Made by a program: the position numbers and the translations under genes. From positions 1,302,001 through 1,366,000 of the forward strand of contig UGGS01000001.1 in NCBI GenBank assembly GCA_900450595.1: 64,000 nt of DNA, written 5' to 3'. The notes under the pieces are model-generated. The model worked only from the letters and a program-made list of their open reading frames with translations, was not told the DNA's origin and searched no databases. Positions within the stretch are counted from its first letter, which is position 1, and each line of letters opens with the position of its first letter. The stretch is from [Flavobacterium] thermophilum. Lineage in GTDB: Bacteria; Bacillota; Bacilli; Bacillales; Anoxybacillaceae. This document shows positions 46,922 through 55,315 of the stretch, piece after piece.

Positions 46922-48565
46922 AAAAGAAATAAAAGAAATTTTACCTCCCACATTTTTTTGCTCTTCTTTTGGAGACAAAGGAATCGAAAAATATAACTTA
47001 ACGTCACCATCTTTATCAATTTCAATTTTTTCAATAATTTTATCAATCATTACTTTTTTCATATGATAAGGAACATAGTGTATATTTTTAGAAAAGTCTC
47101 GTATTTCTTCAATAATGGATTGAATAACATTATCTTGATCGGATTGCATATTTAACTGATTTTCTAATTCTTGTTTTGTTTTCTTTGCTTCATTCAATTT
47201 TTTTAATATTTCAGCCTGATCGCTTTGATAACTCTCTTTCAGTAATTCATAATTTTCATCATTTTCATCTAAATCAAGTAATAATCGTCTAATAGCAGCA
47301 TAATCTTTATTTAAACGTTCAATTTTTTTATTCGTTTCTTCTAATGCAGTCTTTAGTTTTTGGTCAGATTCATTTAAACTTTCTTGTATTTTTTGTATTT
47401 CACTATCTAAATTTACATTAGAAATATATTCAATAATTTTTTGTAAAATAAATTCTTCTAACAATTCTTTTTTGAATTGTTTTGATGGACACGGATCTTT
47501 CCCAATATGTGTTATCCCACTTTTCCCACCACATACATAATAGCTATATCTTTTTCTGTTTTGTGTAGAGTTCCTTCCGTAAAATTTATTTCCGCATTCA
47601 CTACAATACAATAGTCCTGTTAATAAAAAAGAAGTAGTGTATCGTCTTGGTTCAGAAATTTCATTTTCTCTTCTCCTTTTTTCCCTTAAAATCTGTTCAT
47701 GTCTTTCTGGTGTTCGACAAGGTTCATGATTTCCTTTTGCACGAATAATTAAAGAATCATCATCTACTGAACGCTTATTGCCCGATGTACTGTATTCTAT
47801 AACACCTGTGTAAAAAGGATTAAATAATATTGTGCTGATTACCTCTTTTGTCCAATATTCAGAAGAATTTTTATGCTGTTTTCTGCGATGCGCTCTCCCT
47901 TCTGGACGATATCCTAAGTTATTTACTTTTTCTCCATTTAACCATTTTGCAATAGAATATAACCCATAGCCTGCTAAATATAAATCTTCAATTTCTTCAA
48001 TAATCTTTACTTCTTCTGGAACTAATACAATTTTTTTATCTTTTAATACATAACCATATGGAAGATTTCCACCAGTGAATTCTCCTTTTTTTGCTTTATT
48101 TTTTAATGTGTCTGATACGCGAACAGAAATAGTAGCCGATTCAATTTCAGCAATAGAAGCTTTAATCGCTTCTAACATTTTTCCGTATGGATCATTCATC
48201 ATGGCTTGCATTTCGCCTGTGGCTGAAAATATCAATTCACAATTAGCTTTTTTTAAAATATCCCATATTGCCATTGCATCTTCTAACTTTCTTGCTAAAC
48301 GGTCACGTTTATAAACAATTAATTTATTAAATAATCCATTTTTAGCATCGTTTAAACATTCCATTAATACTTCACGGTTTTTTAGTTCTGTTTTACTTGC
48401 CGATACAGCAGGCTCAATATAGGTGCGATAATGAATGCCATTATTTTCTTTAATAATTTGCATCCCTAACGCTTCTTGCATTTCAATAGAGTCTCCATGT
48501 TCAGCTTGCCGTTCAGTTGATACACGAATATAAATAGCATAAATGTCTTGTTTTTTATTTGACAC
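45872..48565 (-). CDS. Large serine recombinase fused in frame to the C-terminal part of Pdp
   Basis: 897 residues. Residues 1-548 are a large serine integrase: catalytic Ser16 in [31 protein letters not shown], a recombinase domain ([20 protein letters not shown]), a zinc ribbon ([10 protein letters not shown] ... CGG ... CPSKQ) and a coiled coil. From residue 549 ([17 protein letters not shown]) to the end it is Pdp. Base composition switches from AT-rich to GC-rich at 46921, the att site. A ribosome site GGTGGGAG precedes ATG 48565. The recombinase's own C-terminus would differ in the excised form. It should integrate and excise the element. Confidence 0.9.
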   Translation of the reverse strand: MSNKKQDIYAIYIRVSTERQAEHGDSIEMQEALGMQIIKENNGIHYRTYIEPAVSASKTELKNREVLMECLNDAKNGLFNKLIVYKRDRLARKLEDAMAIWDILKKANCELIFSATGEMQAMMNDPYGKMLEAIKASIAEIESATISVRVSDTLKNKAKKGEFTGGNLPYGYVLKDKKIVLVPEEVKIIEEIEDLYLAGYGLYSIAKWLNGEKVNNLGYRPEGRAHRRKQHKNSSEYWTKEVISTILFNPFYTGVIEYSTSGNKRSVDDDSLIIRAKGNHEPCRTPERHEQILREKRRRENEISEPRRYTTSFLLTGLLYCSECGNKFYGRNSTQNRKRYSYYVCGGKSGITHIGKDPCPSKQFKKELLEEFILQKIIEYISNVNLDSEIQKIQESLNESDQKLKTALEETNKKIERLNKDYAAIRRLLLDLDENDENYELLKESYQSDQAEILKKLNEAKKTKQELENQLNMQSDQDNVIQSIIEEIRDFSKNIHYVPYHMKKVMIDKIIEKIEIDKDGDVKLYFSIPLSPKEEQKNVGGKISFISFGGVGDTTTLVLGPLVAAVGVPVAKMSGRGLGHTGGTIDKLESVPGFHVEISKEEFIRLVNENKIAIIGQTSDLTPADKKLYALRDVTATVNSIPLIASSIMSKKIAAGADAIVLDVKTGAGAFMKELDGARQLAQAMVDIGKRVGRRTLAIISDMSQPLGYAVGNALEVKEAIDTLKGNGPRDLTELCLTLGSHMVCLAERASTLGEARRLLERALRDGSAIAAFKTFLAAQGGDPLVVDNPDNLPKAAYTFPVAAKEDGYVAEIAADEVGTAAMRLGAGRAKKEDAIDLAVGVVLHKKIGDRVQKGETLATIHSNRPDVREVEETLSSAIRLSPKPVTPPPLVYETIV
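46911..46921. other. Attachment site (attL/attR junction) in pdp
   Basis: GC-rich host codons for GGVGD (GGCGGCGTCGG on the minus strand) meet AT-rich phage sequence at 46921/46922. The crossover dinucleotide for a serine integrase lies at or next to this point; its exact bases need the other junction. Confidence 0.75.
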
Positions 48566-48642
48566 ATTTCTCCCACCTTTTTATTATCTTTGTCGATAAA
48601 TTTTATTATCTATGTAAATATTAGTCTAAAAAAAGAAGAATG

Positions 48643-48676
48643 ACAAGATTATTTGTCATTCTTTGTTTTTTTAGAT
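48643..48676. terminator. Bidirectional terminator upstream of the integrase gene
   Basis: GAATGACAA and TTGTCATTC pair, with long A and T runs on both sides. It covers the stop of the 48-residue gene and isolates the integrase gene from the rest of the element's transcription. Confidence 0.8.
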
Positions 48677-48795
48677 TTTAAGTTATGTATAATCATTTGA
48701 GATAAGATATGTTTTAATTCTTGTATTTCTTGTAAATCGCAATAATTTTTTGTGTAGATGATAGAAATTTGATTAGGCGTATTTTTTCTTCCCAT
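48649..48795 (-). CDS. Small protein next to integrase, possible excision factor
   Basis: 48 residues (MGRKNTPNQISIIYTKNYCD, then a helical LQEIQELKHILSQMI and a Lys-rich tail), with AGGGGTG before ATG 48795. It is small and basic and lies directly beside the serine integrase gene, like the SprB directionality factor of SPbeta. I see no sequence evidence for that role; it is an inference from position and size. Confidence 0.5.
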   Translation of the reverse strand: MGRKNTPNQISIIYTKNYCDLQEIQELKHILSQMIIHNLKSKKTKNDK

Positions 48796-48799
48796 GCAG

Positions 48800-49387
48800 T
48801 CACCCCTTTTTCTTTTTATATTCTTTACAATTTAATTTCTCATCAATCTCTTTCTGTATCCGTCCTTCTTTAGCTTTTTTAAGTATCGAACAATTGTTTT
48901 TATATCTCCTACACGTTCTACATCTTTCCTCGAACTGTCGCATTTGTTCTTCATTATCAAAAATCCCTCTAAATGGTACTTGACTAATGATTAATTCCAC
49001 TCTTGGATTTTCACTGTCAATTAAGATTCTTTGTGTACGAGTTAGAACTCTCGAATCATTATCATAAACAACCTTTTCTAAGCTATCATTCAATAATTTA
49101 AAGATATTATTGTCGTCACGCCCAGCACGGTTCATATATATGTAACAGTCTTGATATATGTAATTAGTTTTAGTCCACTCATAATCCCATTCTTGAGATT
49201 GTAATTGTTTAATAGTTTCTAATTGAATTTGTTCTTTAAGTTTTTTACCTTCTTCACTCATGATTCGTTTGCCAGTTGGTATCCATTTTTTTGTTTTTGG
49301 ATCGTATACATATTGATTTATGTATAGTTTATTGATTGAAATGGGTAATGGTATAATGAGTTTTATTTTAAGAAGTTTTTCAGGCAA
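48800..49387 (-). CDS. RusA-family Holliday junction resolvase
   Basis: 195 residues. RusA signature GRDDNNIFKLLNDSLEKVVY followed by DNDSRV, giving the catalytic Asp cluster; the N-terminus IIPLPISINKLY is also typical. It resolves four-way junctions during phage recombination/replication. A Cys-rich, Lys-rich C-terminal tail (CRTCRRYKNNC) is longer than in E. coli RusA and may bind zinc. ATG/TTG start region: the frame begins at 49387 with a weak ribosome site. Confidence 0.8.
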   Translation of the reverse strand: MPEKLLKIKLIIPLPISINKLYINQYVYDPKTKKWIPTGKRIMSEEGKKLKEQIQLETIKQLQSQEWDYEWTKTNYIYQDCYIYMNRAGRDDNNIFKLLNDSLEKVVYDNDSRVLTRTQRILIDSENPRVELIISQVPFRGIFDNEEQMRQFEERCRTCRRYKNNCSILKKAKEGRIQKEIDEKLNCKEYKKKKG

Positions 49388-49423
49388 CTTATCACAACCT
49401 TTATATTTTTATAATTTGTTTAT

Positions 49424-49453
49424 AAGGAGCAGGAGAAGTAAGTCCTGCTCCTT
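49424..49453. terminator. Hairpin before the rusA-like gene
   Basis: AAGGAGCAGGA and TCCTGCTCCTT pair perfectly with a short loop, just after the stop of the 227-residue gene. T-run on the minus strand is weak; it may be a processing or attenuation structure. Confidence 0.5.
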
Positions 49454-49461
49454 CATATAAT

Positions 49462-50145
49462 TTAATCCCAGTTATAAATATTAATTTCTTTTAAATTGCT
49501 TATTAGTTCTTGGTGGTTATTAAGTGGATAAATTCCACGAATTATCTGTATCAGCAAAGTCAAAGTTGGTAAATGAAATTTCCCGATAATACTTTCTAAG
49601 AATTCCATTCTTTTATCTTTGTCAATATTTTCATATTGATAATAAAGATCTGCCAACGAGTAAATTCCCTGTCTTACCATATTATGTTTCAATCTTTCAA
49701 AGAATAAATCAATTTGTTGTTCGGATAAATGGCTATGTAAAATTAATTTTTCTTTTAATGATTTTAAAGCATTTTCTTTTGCATCTTGTTTAAGTTTTTC
49801 TTCAAGTAGTTGTTTTTTCTTATTTAACAATTCAATTTCTCTGTTTAACAATTCTTGATATTCATTTGATCCAAAATCGCACTTTTGTTGCTTATCAATA
49901 ACTTCCTTTAATTGAATATTTAATTTCTCTAATTTATTATCAACAGTTTTTTGCGACCAATGTTTTAATTCCATATTATTATTCTCCTTTATTTTTATAA
50001 TTTCATTAATACTTCTCAACTTAACATTTGAGGGCTTAAGAAGTTCACGAAATTGTTCGATGTTTTTCTTATTTAAAACTAATTCATTTTTTTCTAAAAT
50101 AGCAAACTGTCCATCTTTTGACATCTGACCATAAAACATCTTCAT
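49462..50145 (-). CDS. Phage protein, coiled-coil, unknown
   Basis: 227 residues. Residues ~60-125 form a long coiled coil (NKLEKLNIQLKEVIDKQQKC, LNREIELLNKKKQLLEEKLK); the rest is helical with a hydrophobic TLTLLIQIIRGIYPL near the C-terminus. I recognise no family. It lies between two small genes in the same direction. Confidence 0.55.
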   Translation of the reverse strand: MKMFYGQMSKDGQFAILEKNELVLNKKNIEQFRELLKPSNVKLRSINEIIKIKENNNMELKHWSQKTVDNKLEKLNIQLKEVIDKQQKCDFGSNEYQELLNREIELLNKKKQLLEEKLKQDAKENALKSLKEKLILHSHLSEQQIDLFFERLKHNMVRQGIYSLADLYYQYENIDKDKRMEFLESIIGKFHLPTLTLLIQIIRGIYPLNNHQELISNLKEINIYNWD

Positions 50146-50151
50146 TTTTAT

Positions 50152-50370
50152 TCACTCCAACCCAAAATACTCCTTAACTTCATCAACAAGGAAATGCCCA
50201 ATGTTAATTTTAAGATCGCTTCCCTTATCGCTTTCACCTAAGAAGATTTTCATGTTGATTTCTTTTGGTAGCTGGTGTAATGCTTCATGAAATTGAATTA
50301 ATTTTGTTTCCAATTCTTCATCATGTTCTAATTTTGCTTGCAATTTGATTGATGGTAGCTGTTTATTCAT
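50152..50370 (-). CDS. Small phage protein, unknown
   Basis: 72 residues from ATG 50370 (GGAGG 7 bases upstream; a GTG at 50379 is less likely). Acidic and soluble (KLEHDEELETKLIQFHEALH, FLVDEVKEYFGLE). No family recognised. Six bases before the next gene. Confidence 0.6.
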   Translation of the reverse strand: MNKQLPSIKLQAKLEHDEELETKLIQFHEALHQLPKEINMKIFLGESDKGSDLKINIGHFLVDEVKEYFGLE

Positions 50371-50409
50371 TTTTATCACCTCCTTTCAGTAATATTTTTA
50401 TAATTATCT

Positions 50410-52104
50410 TTATATTGCTTGACTTATGTATTTTTCATGTGACCAATCTGGATGATTGACAAAGAATTTATGTACTAATTGTTCATCTACATCTTGTTTG
50501 TCAATTAATTTGAAGTAGCCTAAAACATGTTCTAGGATTGTTTCGATGTTATTATATTCCCAATCTGGAATTCGAATAAGAGGAATATTATTTTTTATAC
50601 AATACTGGTTTTTAATAATATCTCTTTCGATATTAATTTTTAATTGTTCTACACCTCCCCAGTAATCTATTGCCTTAAAATGTTGAAGACCGTCATATTC
50701 GATTATTAATTGATTATCACGTATAACAAAGTCAAAATACAATTTATTTTTATAAACACATCCCTCTAAATTGTGATTTATTTTATAGCCAATATTTTTA
50801 TGATTAAGCCATGTTTTAATTTTTTGTACACCTTTAGAATTATGAACATCAGAACAATATTTACATCTATTTCCTTTTCTAAAATCATTCCAAGTCATTT
50901 CAAAAGAGTGATTATTTGGACATGTAAAAGTTATCGGTGTTTTATTGTTTATGTAATTTGAAGTATCAACTTTAAATCCTGCTTCATTTACAAATTTATT
51001 AATCTTTTCCATCATATATTTTCTTATTTTTTCAATTCTTAAATTATGTTCAATTTCTCTACATTTTTTACATCTTACTCCCTGTAAAAAATGACTAAAT
51101 TTTATAATACTTACATGATTGTTTTGACATTTTAACTCAAATTTAATATTTGAATTAATTTTTTTATTTTTAGTAATAATTGGGCGAATTACAGAATATC
51201 CTAGTTTTTCAATATAACTTTTCATTGAATCAATATCCCAACAGTGTATTTTCTTTAATACATCTTTATAATCTAATCCACAAGATTCAATAGCATTTTT
51301 CCACGAACCAAAAATATTACAAGCTGCATTATATAAACTTCCATAAAATTTTTGGATGTAATTGGAATTTAGGTTTTTATTATTTTTATATTGTATAATT
51401 ATAAATTTCTTTATTTTTTCTTCGGTGTAATAACCATTTGGTTTACATTTTATTATTTTTGAATAATCGAAACCACAATGTTCAACTGCATTTTTCCATG
51501 TGATAAAATGTTTTCTTGCTATGTTATATAATCCACTGTAATTTCGACTGACAAATGAATCGCTTAAATCATTATGCAAGTAATAAATCCTTTTAATTTC
51601 GTTTACTATATCATTTTTATTTTCCCATGTTTTTCGTATTTTTATGAAATTTTTTCCTGATTCTTTAATTGCATTTTCAACACTACCAAATTCTCTTATA
51701 CAAGCATTAAAAAGACTGCGATTTAAGTTGTAAATATCATTCGAACAAATACTGTCTCTATTTTTAAATGAAATTTTTATTTGATTTATTATATTTTCTT
51801 TACACCATTTTGTTTCCTTTTTAACTAAATTATTTCTATAGCATTCTGAACATACATCTTTTTTCATTTTATAATAAGATTGATAAGTTGTCTCTATCAC
51901 GTTTCCACAATTGTCACATTGATATTTTATTTTTTGATGGCTATTAACTGGTAAATCATGTGTATTCACTTTTATTGTAGCACTTGTATCAAATACTAAT
52001 TTCCCTTTTTTGTTCATAATTTTCGGTATTTGATAACCTTTATTAAGATAATATTGTATATGTTTACTATTTACTTTTACTTCAACTTCTTTAGTTAATA
52101 ACAT
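50410..52104 (-). CDS. Homing-endonuclease-like protein with repeats, zinc fingers and a nuclease domain
   Basis: 564 residues. Three copies of a homing-endonuclease-associated repeat are visible (LFNACIREFGSVENAIKESG, LYNIARKHFITWKNAVEHCG, LYNAACNIFGSWKNAIESCG). Cys-rich fingers occur at ~65-90 (CDNCGNVIE, CSECYRN), ~330-360 (CQNNHVS, CKKC) and ~395-425 (CPNNHSF, CKYC). The C-terminus has a Vsr/PD-(D/E)xK-like core: FDFVIRDNQLIIEYDGLQHF. Such selfish genes cut a specific site to copy themselves. AGGAGG is replaced by GAGGGG before ATG 52104. Confidence 0.75.
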   Translation of the reverse strand: MLLTKEVEVKVNSKHIQYYLNKGYQIPKIMNKKGKLVFDTSATIKVNTHDLPVNSHQKIKYQCDNCGNVIETTYQSYYKMKKDVCSECYRNNLVKKETKWCKENIINQIKISFKNRDSICSNDIYNLNRSLFNACIREFGSVENAIKESGKNFIKIRKTWENKNDIVNEIKRIYYLHNDLSDSFVSRNYSGLYNIARKHFITWKNAVEHCGFDYSKIIKCKPNGYYTEEKIKKFIIIQYKNNKNLNSNYIQKFYGSLYNAACNIFGSWKNAIESCGLDYKDVLKKIHCWDIDSMKSYIEKLGYSVIRPIITKNKKINSNIKFELKCQNNHVSIIKFSHFLQGVRCKKCREIEHNLRIEKIRKYMMEKINKFVNEAGFKVDTSNYINNKTPITFTCPNNHSFEMTWNDFRKGNRCKYCSDVHNSKGVQKIKTWLNHKNIGYKINHNLEGCVYKNKLYFDFVIRDNQLIIEYDGLQHFKAIDYWGGVEQLKINIERDIIKNQYCIKNNIPLIRIPDWEYNNIETILEHVLGYFKLIDKQDVDEQLVHKFFVNHPDWSHEKYISQAI

Positions 52105-52197
52105 CTTTTTCCCCTCTTTTCATCAGGAGGCGTTGCAACGCATTTATATAGCCGGCTATCTCCGTTTTATTATATTTTGATAAAGTTGACCTTTTAT

Positions 52198-53022
52198 TTA
52201 ATTTTTTATGTATAAACTTTCTTTAACATATTCTTGCGCTTTATGTAATTTCTTAAATCCACTTATACCACTATATAAATATATATGTTTATCATAGATG
52301 TCTTTTGGTACATCGTATGTATTATCATCATTACCACTAATACCATCAAAACTTAATAAATAACCACATTTTAAACTCCGTATCCAATCCCAAAATTCAT
52401 CATAATTCAATTTTCCATAATACATCGGATCAGTATTTGCATATGGTGGATCTAAATACATAAAATCATTTTTATTCGGTGAAACATTTTTATAATCTTG
52501 AATAATAAACTGCACATCATATTCATTTAATTTTTTTGACCAATATACTACAATCTTTTCTAATCTCTTTGGATCTATTCCTTTTCGACTAAAGTGAAAT
52601 GGCGAATTAAATTCACCTTTTGAATTATAACGAATTAATCCATTTACACATGTTCTAGTTAAGAAATAAAAATCAAATATATCTTTTGTATTATTATATT
52701 TCTCTCTAACCTTATAATAATATTTTTTCTTTCTGTTTAAATCATCATCTTTATTTAATTCCAACCATCTGACAGTATAATTTTCTAACAATGTAGATGG
52801 TGATTGTTTAATGATATTCCACAATTTAATTAATTCTTCATTGATATCACTACAAACATACTTCTTTACTCTTACATCGCTATGTAGCAATTGAAACAAT
52901 ACACTTGCGCCACCAACAAAAGGATCATAATATGTATCGATTTCTTTTGGGAAATAAGATACAATTTGTTCTGCTTGACTTCGTTTACTACCTGACCATT
53001 TAATAACAGGTTGAAATATCAT
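52198..53022 (-). CDS. DNA adenine methylase, D12/Dam class
   Basis: 274 residues. The AdoMet motif appears as KWSGSKRSQAEQI and YYDPFVGGASVLFQL; the catalytic DPPY motif lies in DFMYLDPPYANTDPMYY, followed by GYLLSFDGISG. It transfers methyl groups to N6 of adenine, most simply to shield phage DNA from host restriction. No restriction enzyme partner is next to it, so it is an orphan methylase. Confidence 0.88.
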   Translation of the reverse strand: MIFQPVIKWSGSKRSQAEQIVSYFPKEIDTYYDPFVGGASVLFQLLHSDVRVKKYVCSDINEELIKLWNIIKQSPSTLLENYTVRWLELNKDDDLNRKKKYYYKVREKYNNTKDIFDFYFLTRTCVNGLIRYNSKGEFNSPFHFSRKGIDPKRLEKIVVYWSKKLNEYDVQFIIQDYKNVSPNKNDFMYLDPPYANTDPMYYGKLNYDEFWDWIRSLKCGYLLSFDGISGNDDNTYDVPKDIYDKHIYLYSGISGFKKLHKAQEYVKESLYIKN

Positions 53023-53070
53023 TTCATCACTCCTTTTATATTTCTAATAAAGTGTAGATTTTAAAGAAAA

Positions 53071-53649
53071 TTAATATTTATATTCAACCACTTCATCATT
53101 TTTTGTATTAAGAATATAAAACGGCGGCTCTACTCCAATTGCAAATTTAGATGCTGCCTGTAAAGCTAACCTAATTCTTTTATATGGACTTAAATTTGTA
53201 TTTTCTGTGGTCATCAAAGAACCTAATGCAAATGCTTCTCCATTACCACAAGCCATGTAATTGTCAATGGATTCACTAACCTGATAATCTGATTCAATTT
53301 TAAATAATTTATCTTTATAACCTAATAAGAATGTACCGCCTTCCTTTTCACCTGAATGATCTTTTGAAAATCCACCATTTTCAAATAATTCGATTACTTT
53401 TGGAATAAATTTCTTTACTATATACTCATGATTAATAGGTTTATCTTTTGGATTAATTAATCCTGTTGCATACATGAGCAATTGCCCCATTCTATATGAT
53501 GTAGTAAAACCGATAACTGCGCTTGGAGTATCTTTTAATTTGAACACTTTCTTATCTTTTCTTACTGTTTTCATGTAGCTATTGGAAGCTAAAGAATCTG
53601 CGCCTATGTATGTGACACCGTTATGTACTAATCCTACAATACAAGTCAT
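53071..53649 (-). CDS. Proteasome/HslV-like Ntn hydrolase
   Basis: 192 residues beginning MTCIVGLVHNGVTYIGADSL: removal of Met would expose Thr2 as the N-terminal nucleophile, and GADS is the usual next motif of the proteasome beta family. Further features are KKVFKLKD, GFTTSYRMG and the strand ACGNGEAFALGSLMTT. No ATPase partner is adjacent. Target and role in the phage are unknown. Confidence 0.7.
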   Translation of the reverse strand: MTCIVGLVHNGVTYIGADSLASNSYMKTVRKDKKVFKLKDTPSAVIGFTTSYRMGQLLMYATGLINPKDKPINHEYIVKKFIPKVIELFENGGFSKDHSGEKEGGTFLLGYKDKLFKIESDYQVSESIDNYMACGNGEAFALGSLMTTENTNLSPYKRIRLALQAASKFAIGVEPPFYILNTKNDEVVEYKY

Positions 53650-53695
53650 TCAATCATCCTTTCTCTATAAAACTTCTCTTTTATATTATTATATT

Positions 53696-53878
53696 TTACT
53701 TATTTTCTTTTAAATCCTCAATTCGATATGTAATCACTTCACCGTTCATGTTTTCATATGTATCAAAATCGCTTGGGAACACCACATTGCCCACTTTAAA
53801 GTCATAATAACTTTCCTCATCTCTAAAAACAAACGACGAAGCACGATAATTGTGATCGCCTAAATATTGTTTCATCAT
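53696..53878 (-). CDS. Small acidic phage protein, unknown
   Basis: 60 residues from ATG 53878, 5 bases after GGAGG (the neighbouring ATG 53875 is equally possible). Rich in Asp, Glu and Tyr (FRDEESYYDFKVGNVVFPSD). No family recognised. A perfect palindrome lies just upstream. Confidence 0.55.
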   Translation of the reverse strand: MMKQYLGDHNYRASSFVFRDEESYYDFKVGNVVFPSDFDTYENMNGEVITYRIEDLKENK

Positions 53879-53894
53879 TGTCACCTCCTTTGTT

Positions 53895-53921
53895 GGTACA
53901 AGGTTAAATTAACCTTGTACC
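53895..53921. promoter_or_regulatory. Perfect 27-bp palindrome
   Basis: GGTACAAGGTTAA (53895-53907), one central base, then TTAACCTTGTACC (53909-53921). It lies between the dihydrofolate reductase gene and the next start, so it could be an operator for a dimeric repressor or an mRNA hairpin. On the plus strand a T-rich run follows. Confidence 0.6.
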
Positions 53922-53972
53922 TTTATTATATTTTTATATTTTATTTAAGTCAATATAATTTTTATAATTTAT

Positions 53973-54476
53973 TTAACTTTTTTCATAGATTCTAAAATAA
54001 TGGTCATATGGGTTGTTTTCATCTGCTGGATTGTATTGTTCTGATACCACTTTCCACTCATTTGTGATTTCAGGAAAATATGAATCAGCCTTTTCAAATT
54101 CATGGTCAATCAATGTAATGTAGAGGCGGTCTGCGTAAGGCATGAATTGATTATATATGGTTTGACCGCCAATGATCCATAAATTAGGTTTACATTCACC
54201 ATAGTTTTTGTATTGTTTTAATACATCTTCAACAGAGTGATATACAAATACACCTCTACAATGAAAATCTTTGTCTTTAGTTAACACTATATTGATGCGT
54301 TGTGGTAAAGGTTTTCCAATTGATTGAAATGTCTTACGTCCCATTACAACAATGTTGTGATCGCCTGATGTGGTGATTTGTTTAAAATATCTTAGGTCAT
54401 TAGGTAAATGACAGAGTAGCTTATTTTGATAACCAAGTTGATTGGTACGTGAAATTGCTGCGACTAGTGAAATCAT
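53973..54476 (-). CDS. dfrA: Dihydrofolate reductase
   Basis: 167 residues: MISLVAAISRTNQLGYQNKL, LPNDLRYFKQIT with the catalytic Asp, VVMGRKTFQSIGKPLP and WIIGGQTIYNQFMPYADRLY. It regenerates tetrahydrofolate from the dihydrofolate that thymidylate synthase makes. The gene starts directly at the end of the thymidylate synthase gene, so the pair is cotranslated. Confidence 0.95.
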   Translation of the reverse strand: MISLVAAISRTNQLGYQNKLLCHLPNDLRYFKQITTSGDHNIVVMGRKTFQSIGKPLPQRINIVLTKDKDFHCRGVFVYHSVEDVLKQYKNYGECKPNLWIIGGQTIYNQFMPYADRLYITLIDHEFEKADSYFPEITNEWKVVSEQYNPADENNPYDHYFRIYEKS

Positions 54477-55289
54477 TTACACTGCCACCTCAAATCTTTC
54501 AACTTGCGGATGGTGTTTATAATTAATTAATTCAAAATCATCTACAGTAAAGTCAAAAAAGTTCTTTTTATCTGGATTAATAACTAATTTAGGTGCTTCA
54601 TACCCTTCTCTAGATAATAATTCATAAGCCTGTTTTTGATGTTTATTGTAAATATGACAATCTTGAATGAAATGAGTTAAAATACCGACCTCCAAATTAC
54701 AATGAATTGCTATCATATGCATTAAAATAGCATATTGTACTAAATTCCAGTTATTGGCAACTAAAAAGTCGTTTGATCTTTGAATTAATGTCATATGTAA
54801 TTTACCATTTTTAACACTAAAATGAGTAGCATAAGCACATTCAATTAGGTTCTTTTCAGGCATATCTTTCACATCAAACATATTCATCATGATTCTTCGA
54901 GAAGTAGGATTAGTTTTAATTGTCTCTAATACATAATGTACTTGTGAAGGATAACCTAGCATAGGTTTTCTAATTTGATAAGCATACGCTTTCCCGATAA
55001 ATCCTTGTTCATCAGCCCAAGAATTCCATATCTTACTGTTTAAGTCTTTAATATTGTTTGATTGTCTTTGATAAATCCACAAAATTTCGTCAATCGCTGC
55101 TTTAAAATTGATTGGTCTAAGTGTTAAAATAGGAAATTCTTTAGATAAATCATATTTATTTACAACTTGTAAAATACGTTTTGTCATAACAGGCGAGCCA
55201 TCAGCCCATCTTGCACGATTATCAACTTCCCATTCTTGTTCAAGAATTTCTTTTAAATTTTGTTTAAAGACTTTATCTGCATAACTCAT
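54477..55289 (-). CDS. thyA: Thymidylate synthase (ThyA, phage phi3T/SPbeta type)
   Basis: 270 residues. The nucleophile Cys lies in LIECAYATHFSVKNGKLHM (most ThyA have Pro-Cys-His); IQRSNDFLVANNWN gives the dUMP-binding Arg-Ser-x-Asp, and DCHIYNKH is conserved. The C-terminus FEVAV matches the phage type. It makes dTMP from dUMP with methylene-tetrahydrofolate. AAAAGGAGTG precedes ATG 55289. Confidence 0.92.
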   Translation of the reverse strand: MSYADKVFKQNLKEILEQEWEVDNRARWADGSPVMTKRILQVVNKYDLSKEFPILTLRPINFKAAIDEILWIYQRQSNNIKDLNSKIWNSWADEQGFIGKAYAYQIRKPMLGYPSQVHYVLETIKTNPTSRRIMMNMFDVKDMPEKNLIECAYATHFSVKNGKLHMTLIQRSNDFLVANNWNLVQYAILMHMIAIHCNLEVGILTHFIQDCHIYNKHQKQAYELLSREGYEAPKLVINPDKKNFFDFTVDDFELINYKHHPQVERFEVAV

Positions 55290-55315
55290 ATAATTACACT
55301 CCTTTTATAATTCAT

